From assembly GCA_947462065.1 (NCBI GenBank), contig CANHNO010000010.1:1-36281 (forward strand): a stretch of 36,281 bases of DNA. Direction: 5' to 3'. How positions within the stretch are numbered: position 1 is the first letter of the stretch; every line of letters starts with the position of its first letter. Under the pieces are notes generated by a model. The model did no database searches, had not been told where the DNA came from, and saw only the letters and a program-made list of their open reading frames with translations. Both the position numbers and the translations under genes were made by a program. Shown here piece by piece: positions 8,288 to 16,648 of the stretch. Source of the stretch: Burkholderiales bacterium (GTDB lineage Bacteria; Pseudomonadota; Gammaproteobacteria; Burkholderiales; Burkholderiaceae_C).

Positions 8288-10483
8288 TCAGCTTCCAGGG
8301 GTGGGCGAGGGCGCGTCGCTGGCCTGGCGGTAGCGTCTGACCAGCGCCTGCTGCGCACTGACGCCATTGCTCCCAAGGCGTGAGCAGCTGCCATCGCTGT
8401 TCAGCATCCAGGCATCACGGCGGTCGTGCAGATAGGGCACGAGGCATTCGTCGATGACACGCTGCCGCAGTTCTGCATCACGCACGGGCCATGCCACCTC
8501 GATACGACGCAGCATGTTGCGACTCATCCAGTCGGCGCTCGACAGGTAGAGCACCTCGTCCTCTTCGCCAGGGCCCCATCGGAAATACATCACCCTCGTG
8601 TGTTCCAGGAACCGACCGACCACGGACCGCACGCGGATTCGATCGGTTGCGCCGGGTACCCCCGGGCGCAGCACGCAGGCACCGCGCACGATCAGGTCGA
8701 TGTCGGCCCCGGCCTGACTGGCGCGCACCAGCGCGTTGATCAGCATCGGGTCTGTCAGCGCATTGATCTTGACGATGATGCGCGCCGGCTGCCCCGCCCT
8801 CGCTGCATCAGCGACGCGATCGATCGTGTGGATAAGCCGCCGTTGCATCGTGAAGGGTGCCTGCAGCATCTGACGCAGTGGCTTCATCTTGCCCAAGCTG
8901 GCCAGCTGCTGAAAGACAGCGTCCACATCAGCCGTCAGATCGGCATCGGCCGTCAGATAGCCGACATCGGTGTACAGCCGCGCGGTCTTCGGGTTGTAGT
9001 TGCCGGTGGACAGGTGCGCATAGCGACGCAACCGTGCGGTGGCATTGGGGTTCCCGCTAGCCGCGCCGCTGGCCGACACCTCACGCCGCGTCACCAGCAG
9101 CAGCTTGGCGTGCGTTTTCAGCCCAACCACGCCGTAAACCACCTGCGCGCCGACCGCCTCCAGCCGCTCAGCCCAGTTGATGTTGGCCTCCTCGTCAAAG
9201 CGCGCCTTCAGCTCGACGACGACCATCACCTCTTTGCCTTTGCGCGCCGCCTCAATGAGCAGGTCCATCAGCGGCGATTCGCTGCCCGTGCGGTAAATCG
9301 TCTGCTTGATGGCCAGCACCGCCGGATCGTTGACCGACTCGCGCAGAAACTGCACCACCGGATCGAATGATTCAAACGGATGGTGCAGCAGCACGTCGCC
9401 CCGACGCAGCCGGGCGAAGATCGACTGATCACGCGGCAGGCCCTTGGCGGGCCAGGCGCCTTCATGCGGCGCAAAGCGTAGCGAGGGAAGCACACTTCGA
9501 TCATTGACCTGATCAATCAGCTGGTTGAGCCGTACCAGATTCACCGGGCCGTTGACCTGATAAAGAGCCTGCTTCGGCAAGTCGAACTGTTCCAGCAGGA
9601 ACTCCGACAGCTCTGGCGGGCAGCTGCTGACCACTTCCAGGCGAATCGCCTGGCCGAAATGGCGCGAGCTGAGCCCGGAACGTAGCGCCTGGCGCAGGTT
9701 CTTCACATCGTCCTCGTCGACTTCGAGGTCGGAGTCGCGGGTGACGCGGAATTGTGAGAAGGTTTCGACAGCGCGCCCTGGAAACAGCTCGTCGAGGTGG
9801 GCACGGATCACGCTGGTCAGCAGCACGAAACCCTGCTTGCCCGGCACCAGCGCATCGGGCAGTCGGATCACCCGCGGCAGCACGCGCGGCACCTTGACGA
9901 TGGCGATGGTGTTCTCGCGGCCGAACGCATCCTTGCCGCCGAGCCGCACGATGAAGTTCAGCGCCTTGTTGGCGACCAGCGGAAACGGGTGCGAAGGATC
10001 GAGACCGATCGGCACCAGCAGCGGCCGCACCTGCTTCTGGAAGAACTGGTCTACCCACTCGCGTTGCGCTTCGTCGCGATCGGCATGGTTCAGGATCACG
10101 ATGCCTGCGCGCTGGAGCAATGGCATCACTTGGTCATTGAAGGCGGTGTACTGCTCGTCGATCAGCCGATGGGCTTCGGCGGTGATCGCCTGCACATCAG
10201 CATCGGTGACGCCGGCATTGGGAAGTCGCGAGGCCTCGAGGTAATCCGCAAATCGCACCTCGAAGAATTCGTCGATGTTTGACGAGACGATGCAGATATA
10301 GCGCAGCCGCTCCAGCAGCGGCACGTCGTGACGCAGGGCCTGTGCCAGCACGCGACGGTTGAATTCGAGGATCGAGGTTTCCCGGCCCAGCATCAACGCT
10401 GGATCTCCCGGTTGCAGTACCTCGGCCGTTCGTGGGACAGCCATGCTGAGGGCAACGGATCGCGATGCAGGGTCAGTATTCAT
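8288..10483 (-). CDS. ppk1: Polyphosphate kinase 1
   Basis: Makes inorganic polyphosphate from the gamma-phosphate of ATP, reversibly, through a phosphohistidine intermediate. At 731 residues it is slightly longer than E. coli PPK (688), mostly at the N-terminus. The N and head domains are seen in REtSILEFNRRVL, SSNIDEFFEVR and HPFPLVANKALNF. The catalytic His is H458 in GLKTHAKLLLV, and the second conserved His is H628 in GRFLEHTRVMYF; ST(G)NYNPKTARLYTD is also typical. The ATG at 10483 has no clear ribosome site, and the ATG 13 codons downstream is possible. sixA follows immediately. No ppx gene lies beside it here. Cytoplasmic or membrane-associated; links to stress and motility are known for the family. 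Confidence 0.96.
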   Translation of the reverse strand: MNTDPASRSVALSMAVPRTAEVLQPGDPALMLGRETSILEFNRRVLAQALRHDVPLLERLRYICIVSSNIDEFFEVRFADYLEASRLPNAGVTDADVQAITAEAHRLIDEQYTAFNDQVMPLLQRAGIVILNHADRDEAQREWVDQFFQKQVRPLLVPIGLDPSHPFPLVANKALNFIVRLGGKDAFGRENTIAIVKVPRVLPRVIRLPDALVPGKQGFVLLTSVIRAHLDELFPGRAVETFSQFRVTRDSDLEVDEDDVKNLRQALRSGLSSRHFGQAIRLEVVSSCPPELSEFLLEQFDLPKQALYQVNGPVNLVRLNQLIDQVNDRSVLPSLRFAPHEGAWPAKGLPRDQSIFARLRRGDVLLHHPFESFDPVVQFLRESVNDPAVLAIKQTIYRTGSESPLMDLLIEAARKGKEVMVVVELKARFDEEANINWAERLEAVGAQVVYGVVGLKTHAKLLLVTRREVSASGAASGNPNATARLRRYAHLSTGNYNPKTARLYTDVGYLTADADLTADVDAVFQQLASLGKMKPLRQMLQAPFTMQRRLIHTIDRVADAARAGQPARIIVKINALTDPMLINALVRASQAGADIDLIVRGACVLRPGVPGATDRIRVRSVVGRFLEHTRVMYFRWGPGEEDEVLYLSSADWMSRNMLRRIEVAWPVRDAELRQRVIDECLVPYLHDRRDAWMLNSDGSCSRLGSNGVSAQQALVRRYRQASDAPSPTPGS

Positions 10484-10551
10484 TGCGCTAGTTTAGGGAG
10501 ATTGCCAGTACCTTGGCAGGCCCGGGCGATACCGCTGATCTGGCTCAGGCG

Positions 10552-11547
10552 TCAAGTCACCGCCATGTTGGCATCGGCGTCGGATTTGCCGAACACAGGG
10601 TGTGTGCCAGCCTCGCCCGACCGCGCAAAGGCGGGGAGTGTTTCGGCGTTCGCCAGACGCAAGTGTTCGCTCCAATCGATGATTTCAAGCCGCCCGTCGG
10701 CGTGCTCGACCAACGCTGTCAGGCTTTCGACCCAGTCGCCGTCATTGGCGTAGGTGATGCCGTCAATATCGCGCAACTCAGCATGGTGGATGTGTCCGCA
10801 GACCACGCCGTGCGCGCCGCGTCGCCGGGCCTCGCGTGCTACCGCGACCTCGAAATCGCCGATGAAGTTGACCGCACGCTTGACCTTGAACTTCAGGTAT
10901 TTCGACAGGCTCCAGTAGGGCAGACCCAGGCGTGCACGCATCGAGTTCAGGTGGCGGTTGAGTTTGAGCGTGAACTCGTACAGTGTGTCACCGACGTGCG
11001 CGAGCCACTTGGCGCACTGGATCACGCCGTCGAAAAGGTCGCCGTGGATGATCCACAGCCGGCGGCCATCTGCGGTTTCGTGGATCCATTCTTCGGCCAC
11101 CTCGATGCCGCCGAAGTCGTGGCCGAGGTATCGGCGCGCGAACTCGTCATGGTTGCCGGGAATGAACATCACCCGCGTGCCTTTGCGTGCCTTGCGCAGA
11201 AGCTTCTGCACCACATCGTTGTGCGCCTGAGGCCAGTACCAACTGCGTCGCAACTGCCAGCCATCAATGATGTCGCCGACCAGGAACAGGTGTTCGCATT
11301 CAAAATGCTTCAAGAAGCCCAGCAACGCCACGGCTTGGCATCCAGGCGTCCCAAGATGCAGGTCAGAGATCCAGACGCTGCGATAGTGCTGCTTTCCTTC
11401 ACCTGTCTGATCGGTCACTCCCTCACCGACGCTGTCGGTCGCTGCTCGATGAACCTGAGAATCGGTCCACGCGCGCAGCAGGGGCGTATCGCGTTGCATG
11501 GATTCGAATGGTGCGACGCCTGTGTGACACAGCCATGGCGGTTGCAT
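10552..11547 (-). CDS. LpxH-like metallophosphoesterase (UDP-2,3-diacylglucosamine diphosphatase family)
   Basis: A calcineurin-like phosphoesterase. Its metal-binding motifs appear in order: SDLHLG, GDIIDGW, GNHDE, HGDLFD and GHIHHAE. The body is about 270 residues and resembles the LpxH-like branch annotated as UDP-2,3-diacylglucosamine diphosphatase, which removes UMP in lipid A synthesis. True LpxH is normally about 240 residues, so this may be a paralogue with another substrate. The first ~50 residues before SDLHLG are weakly structured, and the start is uncertain: 11547 or 11499 are both ATG without a clear ribosome site. About 70 bp separate it from ppk1 downstream. It diverges from the AI-2E family permease gene. 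Confidence 0.82.
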   Translation of the reverse strand: MQPPWLCHTGVAPFESMQRDTPLLRAWTDSQVHRAATDSVGEGVTDQTGEGKQHYRSVWISDLHLGTPGCQAVALLGFLKHFECEHLFLVGDIIDGWQLRRSWYWPQAHNDVVQKLLRKARKGTRVMFIPGNHDEFARRYLGHDFGGIEVAEEWIHETADGRRLWIIHGDLFDGVIQCAKWLAHVGDTLYEFTLKLNRHLNSMRARLGLPYWSLSKYLKFKVKRAVNFIGDFEVAVAREARRRGAHGVVCGHIHHAELRDIDGITYANDGDWVESLTALVEHADGRLEIIDWSEHLRLANAETLPAFARSGEAGTHPVFGKSDADANMAVT

Positions 11548-11642
11548 GACGACACGGTGACATCAGCGGCTCATTGATGCTGAGGTGCCGGGCGATACCA
11601 TGCGGCACCCCCGACCCCGGACGGCTCTTACCCGTTCTGCAC

Positions 11643-12716
11643 ATGGCCCAGCTCAATCCCGAACCTGCTCCCGTGCTTGCCAACAAAGTGTTCCTGTTCG
11701 TGCTGGTGGCCGTGTCGCTGGCATTTGGCTGGATCCTTTGGCCGTTCTTTGGCGCGCTGTTCTGGGGGGTGGTGCTGGCCATCCTGTTCGCGCCACTGCA
11801 CCGCCGGCTGCTGATCAAGTTGAACGGTCGTGGGACATTGGCGGCTTTGGCGACATTGGCAGTGATCGTTCTGATCGTGTTGCTGCCGCTGGCGTTTCTC
11901 ACCGCCTCCCTGTTCAGCGAAGGCGCTGGCTTCTATGCGCGGGTGCAGTCAGGTGAACTGGACTTCGGCCGCTATTTCGATCAGATCATGCACGCACTGC
12001 CGTCGTGGTTCATTGAGTGGCTCAACCAGTTCGGACTGGGCAACGTGGCAGCGCTGAAGCTGAAGCTCAGCACCGCGATCTCGCAGGGCGCCAGTCTGAT
12101 TGCCACGCAAGCCCTGAACATCGGGCAGAACACATTCGAATTCATCGTCAATTTTTTCATCACGATCTACCTGGTGTTCTTCCTGCTGCGCGACGGGGCC
12201 CGTCTCGCAAGTCGCATCAACGTTGCCATCCCACTCGACGAACAGGACAAGCGGGAGTTGCTGCTCAAGTTCACGACGGTGATTCGTGCTGCGGTGAAGG
12301 GCAACGTGGTCGTCGCGATTGCACAGGGCGGACTCGGTGGCCTCGCGTTCTGGTTCCTTGGTGTCAATGGCGCCTTGCTGTGGGCGGTGATCATGGCCTT
12401 TCTGTCGCTGTTGCCGGCAATTGGCGCCGGGTTGGTGTGGTTGCCGGTGGCGCTGTACTTCCTGCTCACTGGCGCCGTCTGGGAGGGTCTGGGCTTGATC
12501 GCCTACGGCGTGCTGGTGATTGGCATGGTCGACAACGTGCTGCGCCAGATCCTGGTGGGCAAGGACACCAAGATGCCCGACTACGTGGTGCTGATTTCGA
12601 CACTGGGCGGCATGGCCGTTTTTGGCCTCAATGGCTTCGTCATCGGGCCGGTGATCGCTGCGATGTTCATGGCGGTGTGGGACATCTGCATCACGGCACG
12701 TGGAGGGAATCGGTGA
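11643..12716 (+). CDS. AI-2E family transporter (PerM/YdiK-type membrane protein)
   Basis: A 357-residue polytopic inner-membrane protein with about eight hydrophobic segments. Two lie near the N-terminus (FLFVLVAVSLAFGWILW and FFGALFWGVVLAILF), one at ~65-85, a cluster in the middle (FIVNFFITIYLVFFLLRDG) and the rest in the C-terminal half. The motifs FFLLRDG, LLPAIGAGLVWLPVA, GVLVIGMVDNVLRQILVG and GGMAVFGLNGFVIGPV are typical of the family. Members export autoinducer-2 (TqsA) or ions, or have unknown substrates, so the substrate is not assigned. The ATG at 11643 precedes a hydrophilic tail and the first membrane segment. Its stop overlaps the start of the next gene (GTGA), pointing to co-expression. 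Confidence 0.88.
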   Translation: MAQLNPEPAPVLANKVFLFVLVAVSLAFGWILWPFFGALFWGVVLAILFAPLHRRLLIKLNGRGTLAALATLAVIVLIVLLPLAFLTASLFSEGAGFYARVQSGELDFGRYFDQIMHALPSWFIEWLNQFGLGNVAALKLKLSTAISQGASLIATQALNIGQNTFEFIVNFFITIYLVFFLLRDGARLASRINVAIPLDEQDKRELLLKFTTVIRAAVKGNVVVAIAQGGLGGLAFWFLGVNGALLWAVIMAFLSLLPAIGAGLVWLPVALYFLLTGAVWEGLGLIAYGVLVIGMVDNVLRQILVGKDTKMPDYVVLISTLGGMAVFGLNGFVIGPVIAAMFMAVWDICITARGGNR

Positions 12717-13162
12717 GGGCAGGGCGCTTGATGGCGAGCACTGCGTCAGCAGTACTGCTGCTGCTTGCCGGTTGCGCTGCCACGCCAGCGAGTGCACCAC
12801 CAGAAAGCGCCGCACCGAAACGCTTCCACGTCGAGGCCCATGAGGCAGCGATCTACGTCATTCGAAGCGAGCGGGTCGGCGGCGCCATCCCGCTGCAGGT
12901 GCTGATCGACGGGAAGCACCTCGGGGCGACGGTCGCAAGGTCTTACCTCTACGCGGTGGTGCCGCCGGGAATCCATACGGTGGAGTCTTGGGGTGACATC
13001 CGAAGCACGCTCGAAGTCAACGCGAAGCCGGGAACGATCACCTACCTCTCGCAGGTGGTGGAGTTGACGTACCTCAGTTCGCCGCGAACGCGACTGCGGC
13101 CGGTGACCGAATCACAGGGTCGCGAGTGGGTGATGGAGTTGAAGGCAGCGCCGCCGCGTTGA
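12713..13162 (+). CDS. DUF2846-like small lipoprotein
   Basis: A 149-residue predicted lipoprotein. The lipobox LLAGC lies at the end of a short hydrophobic segment with an Arg-containing N-terminus, so it should be lipidated and sit in the inner or outer membrane. The mature part has the AAIYVIRSERVGGAIPLQVLIDG pattern and a PPGIHTVES segment, like DUF2846 proteins, which have a beta-sandwich of unknown function. The GTG at 12713 is favoured: GGAGGG lies 5 nt upstream and the codon overlaps the stop of the permease gene. An ATG at 12731 would give a shorter signal peptide. It converges with flgN with 25 bp between. Function unknown. Confidence 0.78.
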   Translation: MRAGRLMASTASAVLLLLAGCAATPASAPPESAAPKRFHVEAHEAAIYVIRSERVGGAIPLQVLIDGKHLGATVARSYLYAVVPPGIHTVESWGDIRSTLEVNAKPGTITYLSQVVELTYLSSPRTRLRPVTESQGREWVMELKAAPPR

Positions 13163-13187
13163 GCGGGAGGCGCGCAGACGGTGCAGG

Positions 13188-13616
13188 TCAGGCGAGCAGC
13201 GAGCCAGCTCTGCCTGGCCGTTGCACGCTGCCGTGCGCACCGTAGACAGCGGACGTCTCACGCGGCAGCAGCACGTCAATGGCCCGGTCGAGGGCCGCAG
13301 TGGCGCGAGCCAGGCTTTCGCGCTGGGCGGCAACGGTGCCGCTGGCGCTGGCGAGCCGGCGGCGCAGCGCCGGGGGCACCGGACCGTTGCGCGCCGCACG
13401 AGAAAAATGGTCCACTGCGTTTGACAGCGCGCGATGCAGTTCCGAAGCGTGCAGATCGATCGAAGACAGATCGCGCGCCTGCAGAGCTGCACTCAGCGAC
13501 GACAGCCTGTCTTCCACGGCACAGAGTGTCAGCTCCAGTGCCGGGTCAGCTGCATCGCTCCTCGACAGGGGCACGAGGGCGGCAGCGCTCAGACGCTTCG
13601 ATGGCGACGAATTCAT
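13188..13616 (-). CDS. flgN: FlgN-like flagellar chaperone
   Basis: A 142-residue, mostly helical, alanine- and arginine-rich protein with little sequence signature, as usual for FlgN. FlgN binds the C-termini of hook-filament junction proteins FlgK and FlgL in the cytoplasm and pilots them to the export gate. Assignment rests on its place directly after flgM (25 bp gap), its size and helical character, and the presence of flgK and flgL in the same window. The sequence upstream of the ATG at 13616 has no visible ribosome site, so translation may depend on flgM. Confidence 0.72.
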   Translation of the reverse strand: MNSSPSKRLSAAALVPLSRSDAADPALELTLCAVEDRLSSLSAALQARDLSSIDLHASELHRALSNAVDHFSRAARNGPVPPALRRRLASASGTVAAQRESLARATAALDRAIDVLLPRETSAVYGAHGSVQRPGRAGSLLA

Positions 13617-13641
13617 GGGCGGGGGCGACGAGGAGATTCGG

Positions 13642-13971
13642 TCAGGACTCTGGCGTGGATTTCTTCAACAGTTCAGCGGCATTCGCGATCAGCTTGTCGG
13701 CGATGGCGCCGGCGTCGATCTTGAATTCGCCTTTCTCGATGGCTTGTGAGATGCGATCGACCTTCGCACTGTCGAATTCGGCGGCATTTGTTGATGCGGA
13801 CAGCAGGCTGGCTGCGGTGCTCGAAAAGGCCACCTGCACGCCGGCCTCGGTCGAGGACAGGGCTGCGGCCTCGCTGCTGCTGCGTGCGTTGGCCGGAGTC
13901 ACTCCGGGTCCGGTCGCGGCGTTGGCCACGGGCAGACCCTGCGTCTTGTTGCTTGTGCTTCCGATGGTCAT
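13642..13971 (-). CDS. flgM: Anti-sigma-28 factor FlgM
   Basis: A 109-residue negative regulator that binds FliA (sigma-28) and is secreted through the completed hook-basal body, releasing FliA for late flagellar genes. The N-terminal half is low-complexity and disordered (Ser, Ala, Thr). The FliA-binding C-terminal half has the family pattern DSAKVDRISQAIEKGEF followed by KIDAGAIADKLI. GGGAGA lies 5 nt before the ATG at 13971. It has its own sigma-28 promoter (14023-14049) and may also be read through from flgA. Confidence 0.93.
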   Translation of the reverse strand: MTIGSTSNKTQGLPVANAATGPGVTPANARSSSEAAALSSTEAGVQVAFSSTAASLLSASTNAAEFDSAKVDRISQAIEKGEFKIDAGAIADKLIANAAELLKKSTPES

Positions 13972-14022
13972 GAAATTCTCCCGACGGGCGGCGGAGTGAA
14001 AAAAGTCTTCAACATGAGCTTC

Positions 14023-14049
14023 ATATCGGCCGCTCTGACACGGACTTTA
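14023..14049 (-). promoter_or_regulatory. Sigma-28 (FliA) promoter of flgM-flgN
   Basis: On the minus strand the -35 element TAAAGTCC (14049-14042) and the -10 element GCCGATAT (14030-14023) are separated by exactly 11 nt. The consensus is TAAAGTTT-N11-GCCGATAA, so 13 of 16 positions match. The expected transcription start is near 14015, giving a leader of about 45 nt before flgM. This fits known FliA-driven class III expression of flgMN. Confidence 0.88.
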
Positions 14050-14110
14050 GGACTTTTTGGCTGTCCGGCGAAAACCGGCAGAGCCACCAAGGTAACCTGC
14101 ACCTGGCGGA

Positions 14111-14914
14111 TCACAGCGACAACTCCACCACGCGTGTGCCCACCGGCGTTCCGGTGACGACCTGGCCGTTGTCGGTACGCACGCGCGCACTCTGACCTTC
14201 GATACCGGGCGTCAATGCCTGCCCGTTGCCGGCGACGCTGAAGCCTGGCCCACTGGCCAGTACCTTGACTGAATCGCCGGCGGCGAACCACATCCGCGGC
14301 TTGAGATCGGTCTGTCGCAGGCCCCGTCCCGCCGTCAGCGGACGTGTCAGCACTCGACCAACGGCCAGCGTGGTGTTGATCAGCACAGGCGCGTTGTCTT
14401 CGGCGAAGTCGACCTCGGCCATGCGCAGGTCGTCCTCGCGCAGTGTGGCTCCAGCCGGTAACGGTACTGCCGCGACCAGTGCCTGACCGAACACACGCAC
14501 GGTCACTGGAAGATAGACATTCCATGGCTTGCTACCCTGTGCACACCGCAGCCCGATGCGCGCTTTTCCCCACAGTCGCATGCCTGGCGGCAGGTACGGC
14601 TCTATGCGCTGACACGGCGCGAGCTTCAGCCTTGGGTCCAGCACGCCGACTTGCACCTCGAAGCGAAGCGGCTTGTCGGGGTTGCGTCCGCTCTGTGCAG
14701 GTTCGGCGGAGGCGTTGATGCGCGACGGTACGGTCTGCTGTGTGGCGTGCAGCGCCAGTTCACGCACCTGATCCATCAGCGCGGAATCGACCGACGCTTC
14801 TGTCGTGTCCCGGGCCGCGGAGTGCACAGGCAAGCCAAGCGCCAGCATGCTGGAAAGCATCAGTGCACCACAGCGGACCGCTTGCGCAGGGATTCGTAAG
14901 AGACCGAATTTCAT
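14111..14914 (-). CDS. flgA: Flagellar P-ring assembly chaperone FlgA
   Basis: A 267-residue periplasmic chaperone for assembly of the FlgI P-ring around the rod. The first ~35 residues contain a hydrophobic signal sequence (CGALMLSSMLALGLPVHSAA). The mature part carries the FlgA/SAF pattern: KLAPCQRIEPYLPPG, a cysteine pair (PCQ and RCAQG), VPLPAGATLREDDL, the VGRVLTRPLTAGRGLRQTDL segment, and a C-terminal VRVRTDNGQVVTGT. It is divergent from flgB across 130 bp. Several Met codons in the signal region make the exact start uncertain; no strong ribosome site is visible. Confidence 0.93.
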   Translation of the reverse strand: MKFGLLRIPAQAVRCGALMLSSMLALGLPVHSAARDTTEASVDSALMDQVRELALHATQQTVPSRINASAEPAQSGRNPDKPLRFEVQVGVLDPRLKLAPCQRIEPYLPPGMRLWGKARIGLRCAQGSKPWNVYLPVTVRVFGQALVAAVPLPAGATLREDDLRMAEVDFAEDNAPVLINTTLAVGRVLTRPLTAGRGLRQTDLKPRMWFAAGDSVKVLASGPGFSVAGNGQALTPGIEGQSARVRTDNGQVVTGTPVGTRVVELSL

Positions 14915-14940
14915 GCTTGCACTCTAGGCACGACACCTTG

Positions 14941-14954
14941 CGTGGCAGACCACG
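14941..14954. repeat. Inverted repeat in the flgA-flgB divergent region
   Basis: CGTGG and CCACG arms (5 bp) around CAGA, in the 130 bp between the divergent flgA and flgB starts. This stretch must contain the promoters of both operons. I could not identify a sigma-54 -24/-12 element or a convincing FlhDC box. The repeat is short and may be chance in GC-rich DNA. Confidence 0.3.
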
Positions 14955-15044
14955 AAATGACGGTGAATCACGCGCTTGTTTCCGCTTATGTTGGCGCTGG
15001 GGCCTCCAGACAATGACTGCACAGCCAGCCTTCGGGAGAGACCC

Positions 15045-15461
15045 ATGCTGAACCAACTCACCAGTGCCATCGATTTCCAGGGACAGGCCTTGAGCCTGCG
15101 GGCTGAGCGTCAGCGATTGATCGCGAGCAACATCGCCAACGCCGACACGCCGGGCTACGTGTCGCGTGACATCAATTTTTCGCAGGCGCTGCGCGATGCC
15201 ACCGGTAGCCAGCGACCCCGCGCCGGGACTGTCGGTCGACTGGACACCACACAGGCCGGTCACATCGCCGGCAGCGGTGCCTCGCCGGCTGCAGCGAACC
15301 TGTTGTATTCGAATGTCAGCCAGACCAGCCTAGACAACAACACGGTCGACATGGACCGCGAGCGCGCCAGCTTCGTCGACAACTCGGTCAAGTACGAGGC
15401 CACGCTGACCTTCGTCAACAGTTCCGTACGCGGCATGCTTGACGCGATCAAGGGAGGTTGA
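15045..15461 (+). CDS. flgB: Flagellar basal-body rod protein FlgB
   Basis: A 138-residue proximal rod subunit, the first rod protein above the MS-ring/FliE. The N-terminal rod signature is RLIASNIANADTPGYVSRDINF, and the C-terminus forms the amphipathic helix (VKYEATLTFVNSSVRGMLDAI) that packs in the rod core. It is exported by the flagellar type III system without a cleaved signal. GGGAGAG precedes the ATG at 15045. First gene of the run flgB to flgL, with flgC 2 nt behind its stop. Confidence 0.95.
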   Translation: MLNQLTSAIDFQGQALSLRAERQRLIASNIANADTPGYVSRDINFSQALRDATGSQRPRAGTVGRLDTTQAGHIAGSGASPAAANLLYSNVSQTSLDNNTVDMDRERASFVDNSVKYEATLTFVNSSVRGMLDAIKGG

Positions 15462-15463
15462 TC

Positions 15464-15880
15464 ATGAGCATGATGAACATCTTCAATGTGGCGGGCAGCG
15501 CAACCAGCGCGCAGAGCCAGCGATTGAACATCGTCGCGTCGAACCTGGCCAACGCCGACACCGTTGCCGGACCCGATGGCAAGGCCTACAAGGCACGGCA
15601 AGTGACTTTCCAGACCCAGTTGATGGGGACTGTAGGCGGCAATGCTGGCGCCGCTGGCGTCACCGTGAGCAATATCGCCGAAGACCAGACGCCGGGCCGT
15701 CGGGTGCTCGACCCCAAGCACCCGAGCGCTGACGCCGAAGGCTACGTGACCTACAGCAATGTCAATGCGGTGGAGGAGATGGTCAACATGATCTCGGCCT
15801 CGCGCTCTTACCAAAACAACGTCGAGGTCATGAACACCGCGAAGACGCTGCTGCTCAAGACCTTGCAGATGGGCAGCTGA
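15464..15880 (+). CDS. flgC: Flagellar basal-body rod protein FlgC
   Basis: A 138-residue proximal rod subunit. The N-terminal signature is QRLNIVASNLANADTVAGPDG with AYKARQVTF behind it; the C-terminal part VNAVEEMVNMISASRSYQNNVEVMNTAK is the family helix. The ATG at 15464 follows GGGAGG with good spacing, 2 nt after the flgB stop; an upstream TTG in frame is less likely. Confidence 0.95.
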   Translation: MSMMNIFNVAGSATSAQSQRLNIVASNLANADTVAGPDGKAYKARQVTFQTQLMGTVGGNAGAAGVTVSNIAEDQTPGRRVLDPKHPSADAEGYVTYSNVNAVEEMVNMISASRSYQNNVEVMNTAKTLLLKTLQMGS

Positions 15881-15909
15881 GCCCGTCGCAGACCCCGAGG
15901 ACACCTTTC

Positions 15910-16575
15910 ATGGCCATCGATTTCTCGACCCTCAACAAGCCGTCCACCACCGGGGCAAGCGGCACCTCATCGTCATCTGGATCGTTGGCTGCGGATGATC
16001 CCGGCTCGCAGGATCGCTTCCTGAAGCTGTTGATCACGCAAATACAGAACCAGGACCCGCTCAGTCCGATGGACAACGCGCAGGTGACCTCGCAGATCGC
16101 GCAGATCAACACCGTCAGCGGCATCCAGCAGCTCAACACCACGGTGAAGGGTTTGTCTGGCCAGTTCACCCAGTTGCAGGCGCTGCAGAGCGCGAATCTG
16201 GTCGGCCGCGATGTGGTGGTGCCAGGCAATGTGCTCGACATCGCCAGCGGCGTCGGGCAAGGCGGCTTTGAGCTGTCGGGGCCGGCCGATGCCGTGAAGG
16301 TCGAGGTGCTGTCGCCATCGGGCCAGGTTGTCGGCAGCATGGCACTCGGCGCGCTTGGCAGTGGCAGCCACAGCTTCAACTGGCCAGCCGGATCTGCTAC
16401 CAATGACGGCGGCCTGCGCTTCCGGGTTACTGCGAGCAGCGGCGCCGTCAACAGCACACCCACCACGCTGATGCGCGACCGCGTCAACGCAATCAACACC
16501 AGCGGCAATTCATTGAATCTCGAACTCCAGAACGCCGGCAGCGTTCCCTACAGCAGCGTGCGCGCATTGAACTGA
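15910..16575 (+). CDS. flgD: Flagellar hook assembly protein FlgD (hook cap)
   Basis: A 221-residue hook-cap scaffold needed for FlgE polymerisation, removed when the hook is complete. The N-terminal region has DRFLKLLITQIQNQDPLSPMDN, the FlgD signature, and IAQINTVSGIQQLN. A FlgD Ig-like/tudor part follows from about residue 80, including the GSHSFNWPAG stretch. GAGGA precedes the ATG. Placed 29 nt after flgC. Confidence 0.95.
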   Translation: MAIDFSTLNKPSTTGASGTSSSSGSLAADDPGSQDRFLKLLITQIQNQDPLSPMDNAQVTSQIAQINTVSGIQQLNTTVKGLSGQFTQLQALQSANLVGRDVVVPGNVLDIASGVGQGGFELSGPADAVKVEVLSPSGQVVGSMALGALGSGSHSFNWPAGSATNDGGLRFRVTASSGAVNSTPTTLMRDRVNAINTSGNSLNLELQNAGSVPYSSVRALN

Positions 16576-16648
16576 CGTTCGTCTCGCCCCCCACTGATCG
16601 CCTTCTCCCCCCTCACCTCGGCAACCACCCCTTTTTCAAGGACACACC

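Noticed and set aside
12017-12712. Long plus-strand frame upstream of and continuous with the lipoprotein gene
   Set aside because: This part overlaps the AI-2E family permease in another frame; only the section from the GTG at 12713, with a strong ribosome site and lipobox, is real.
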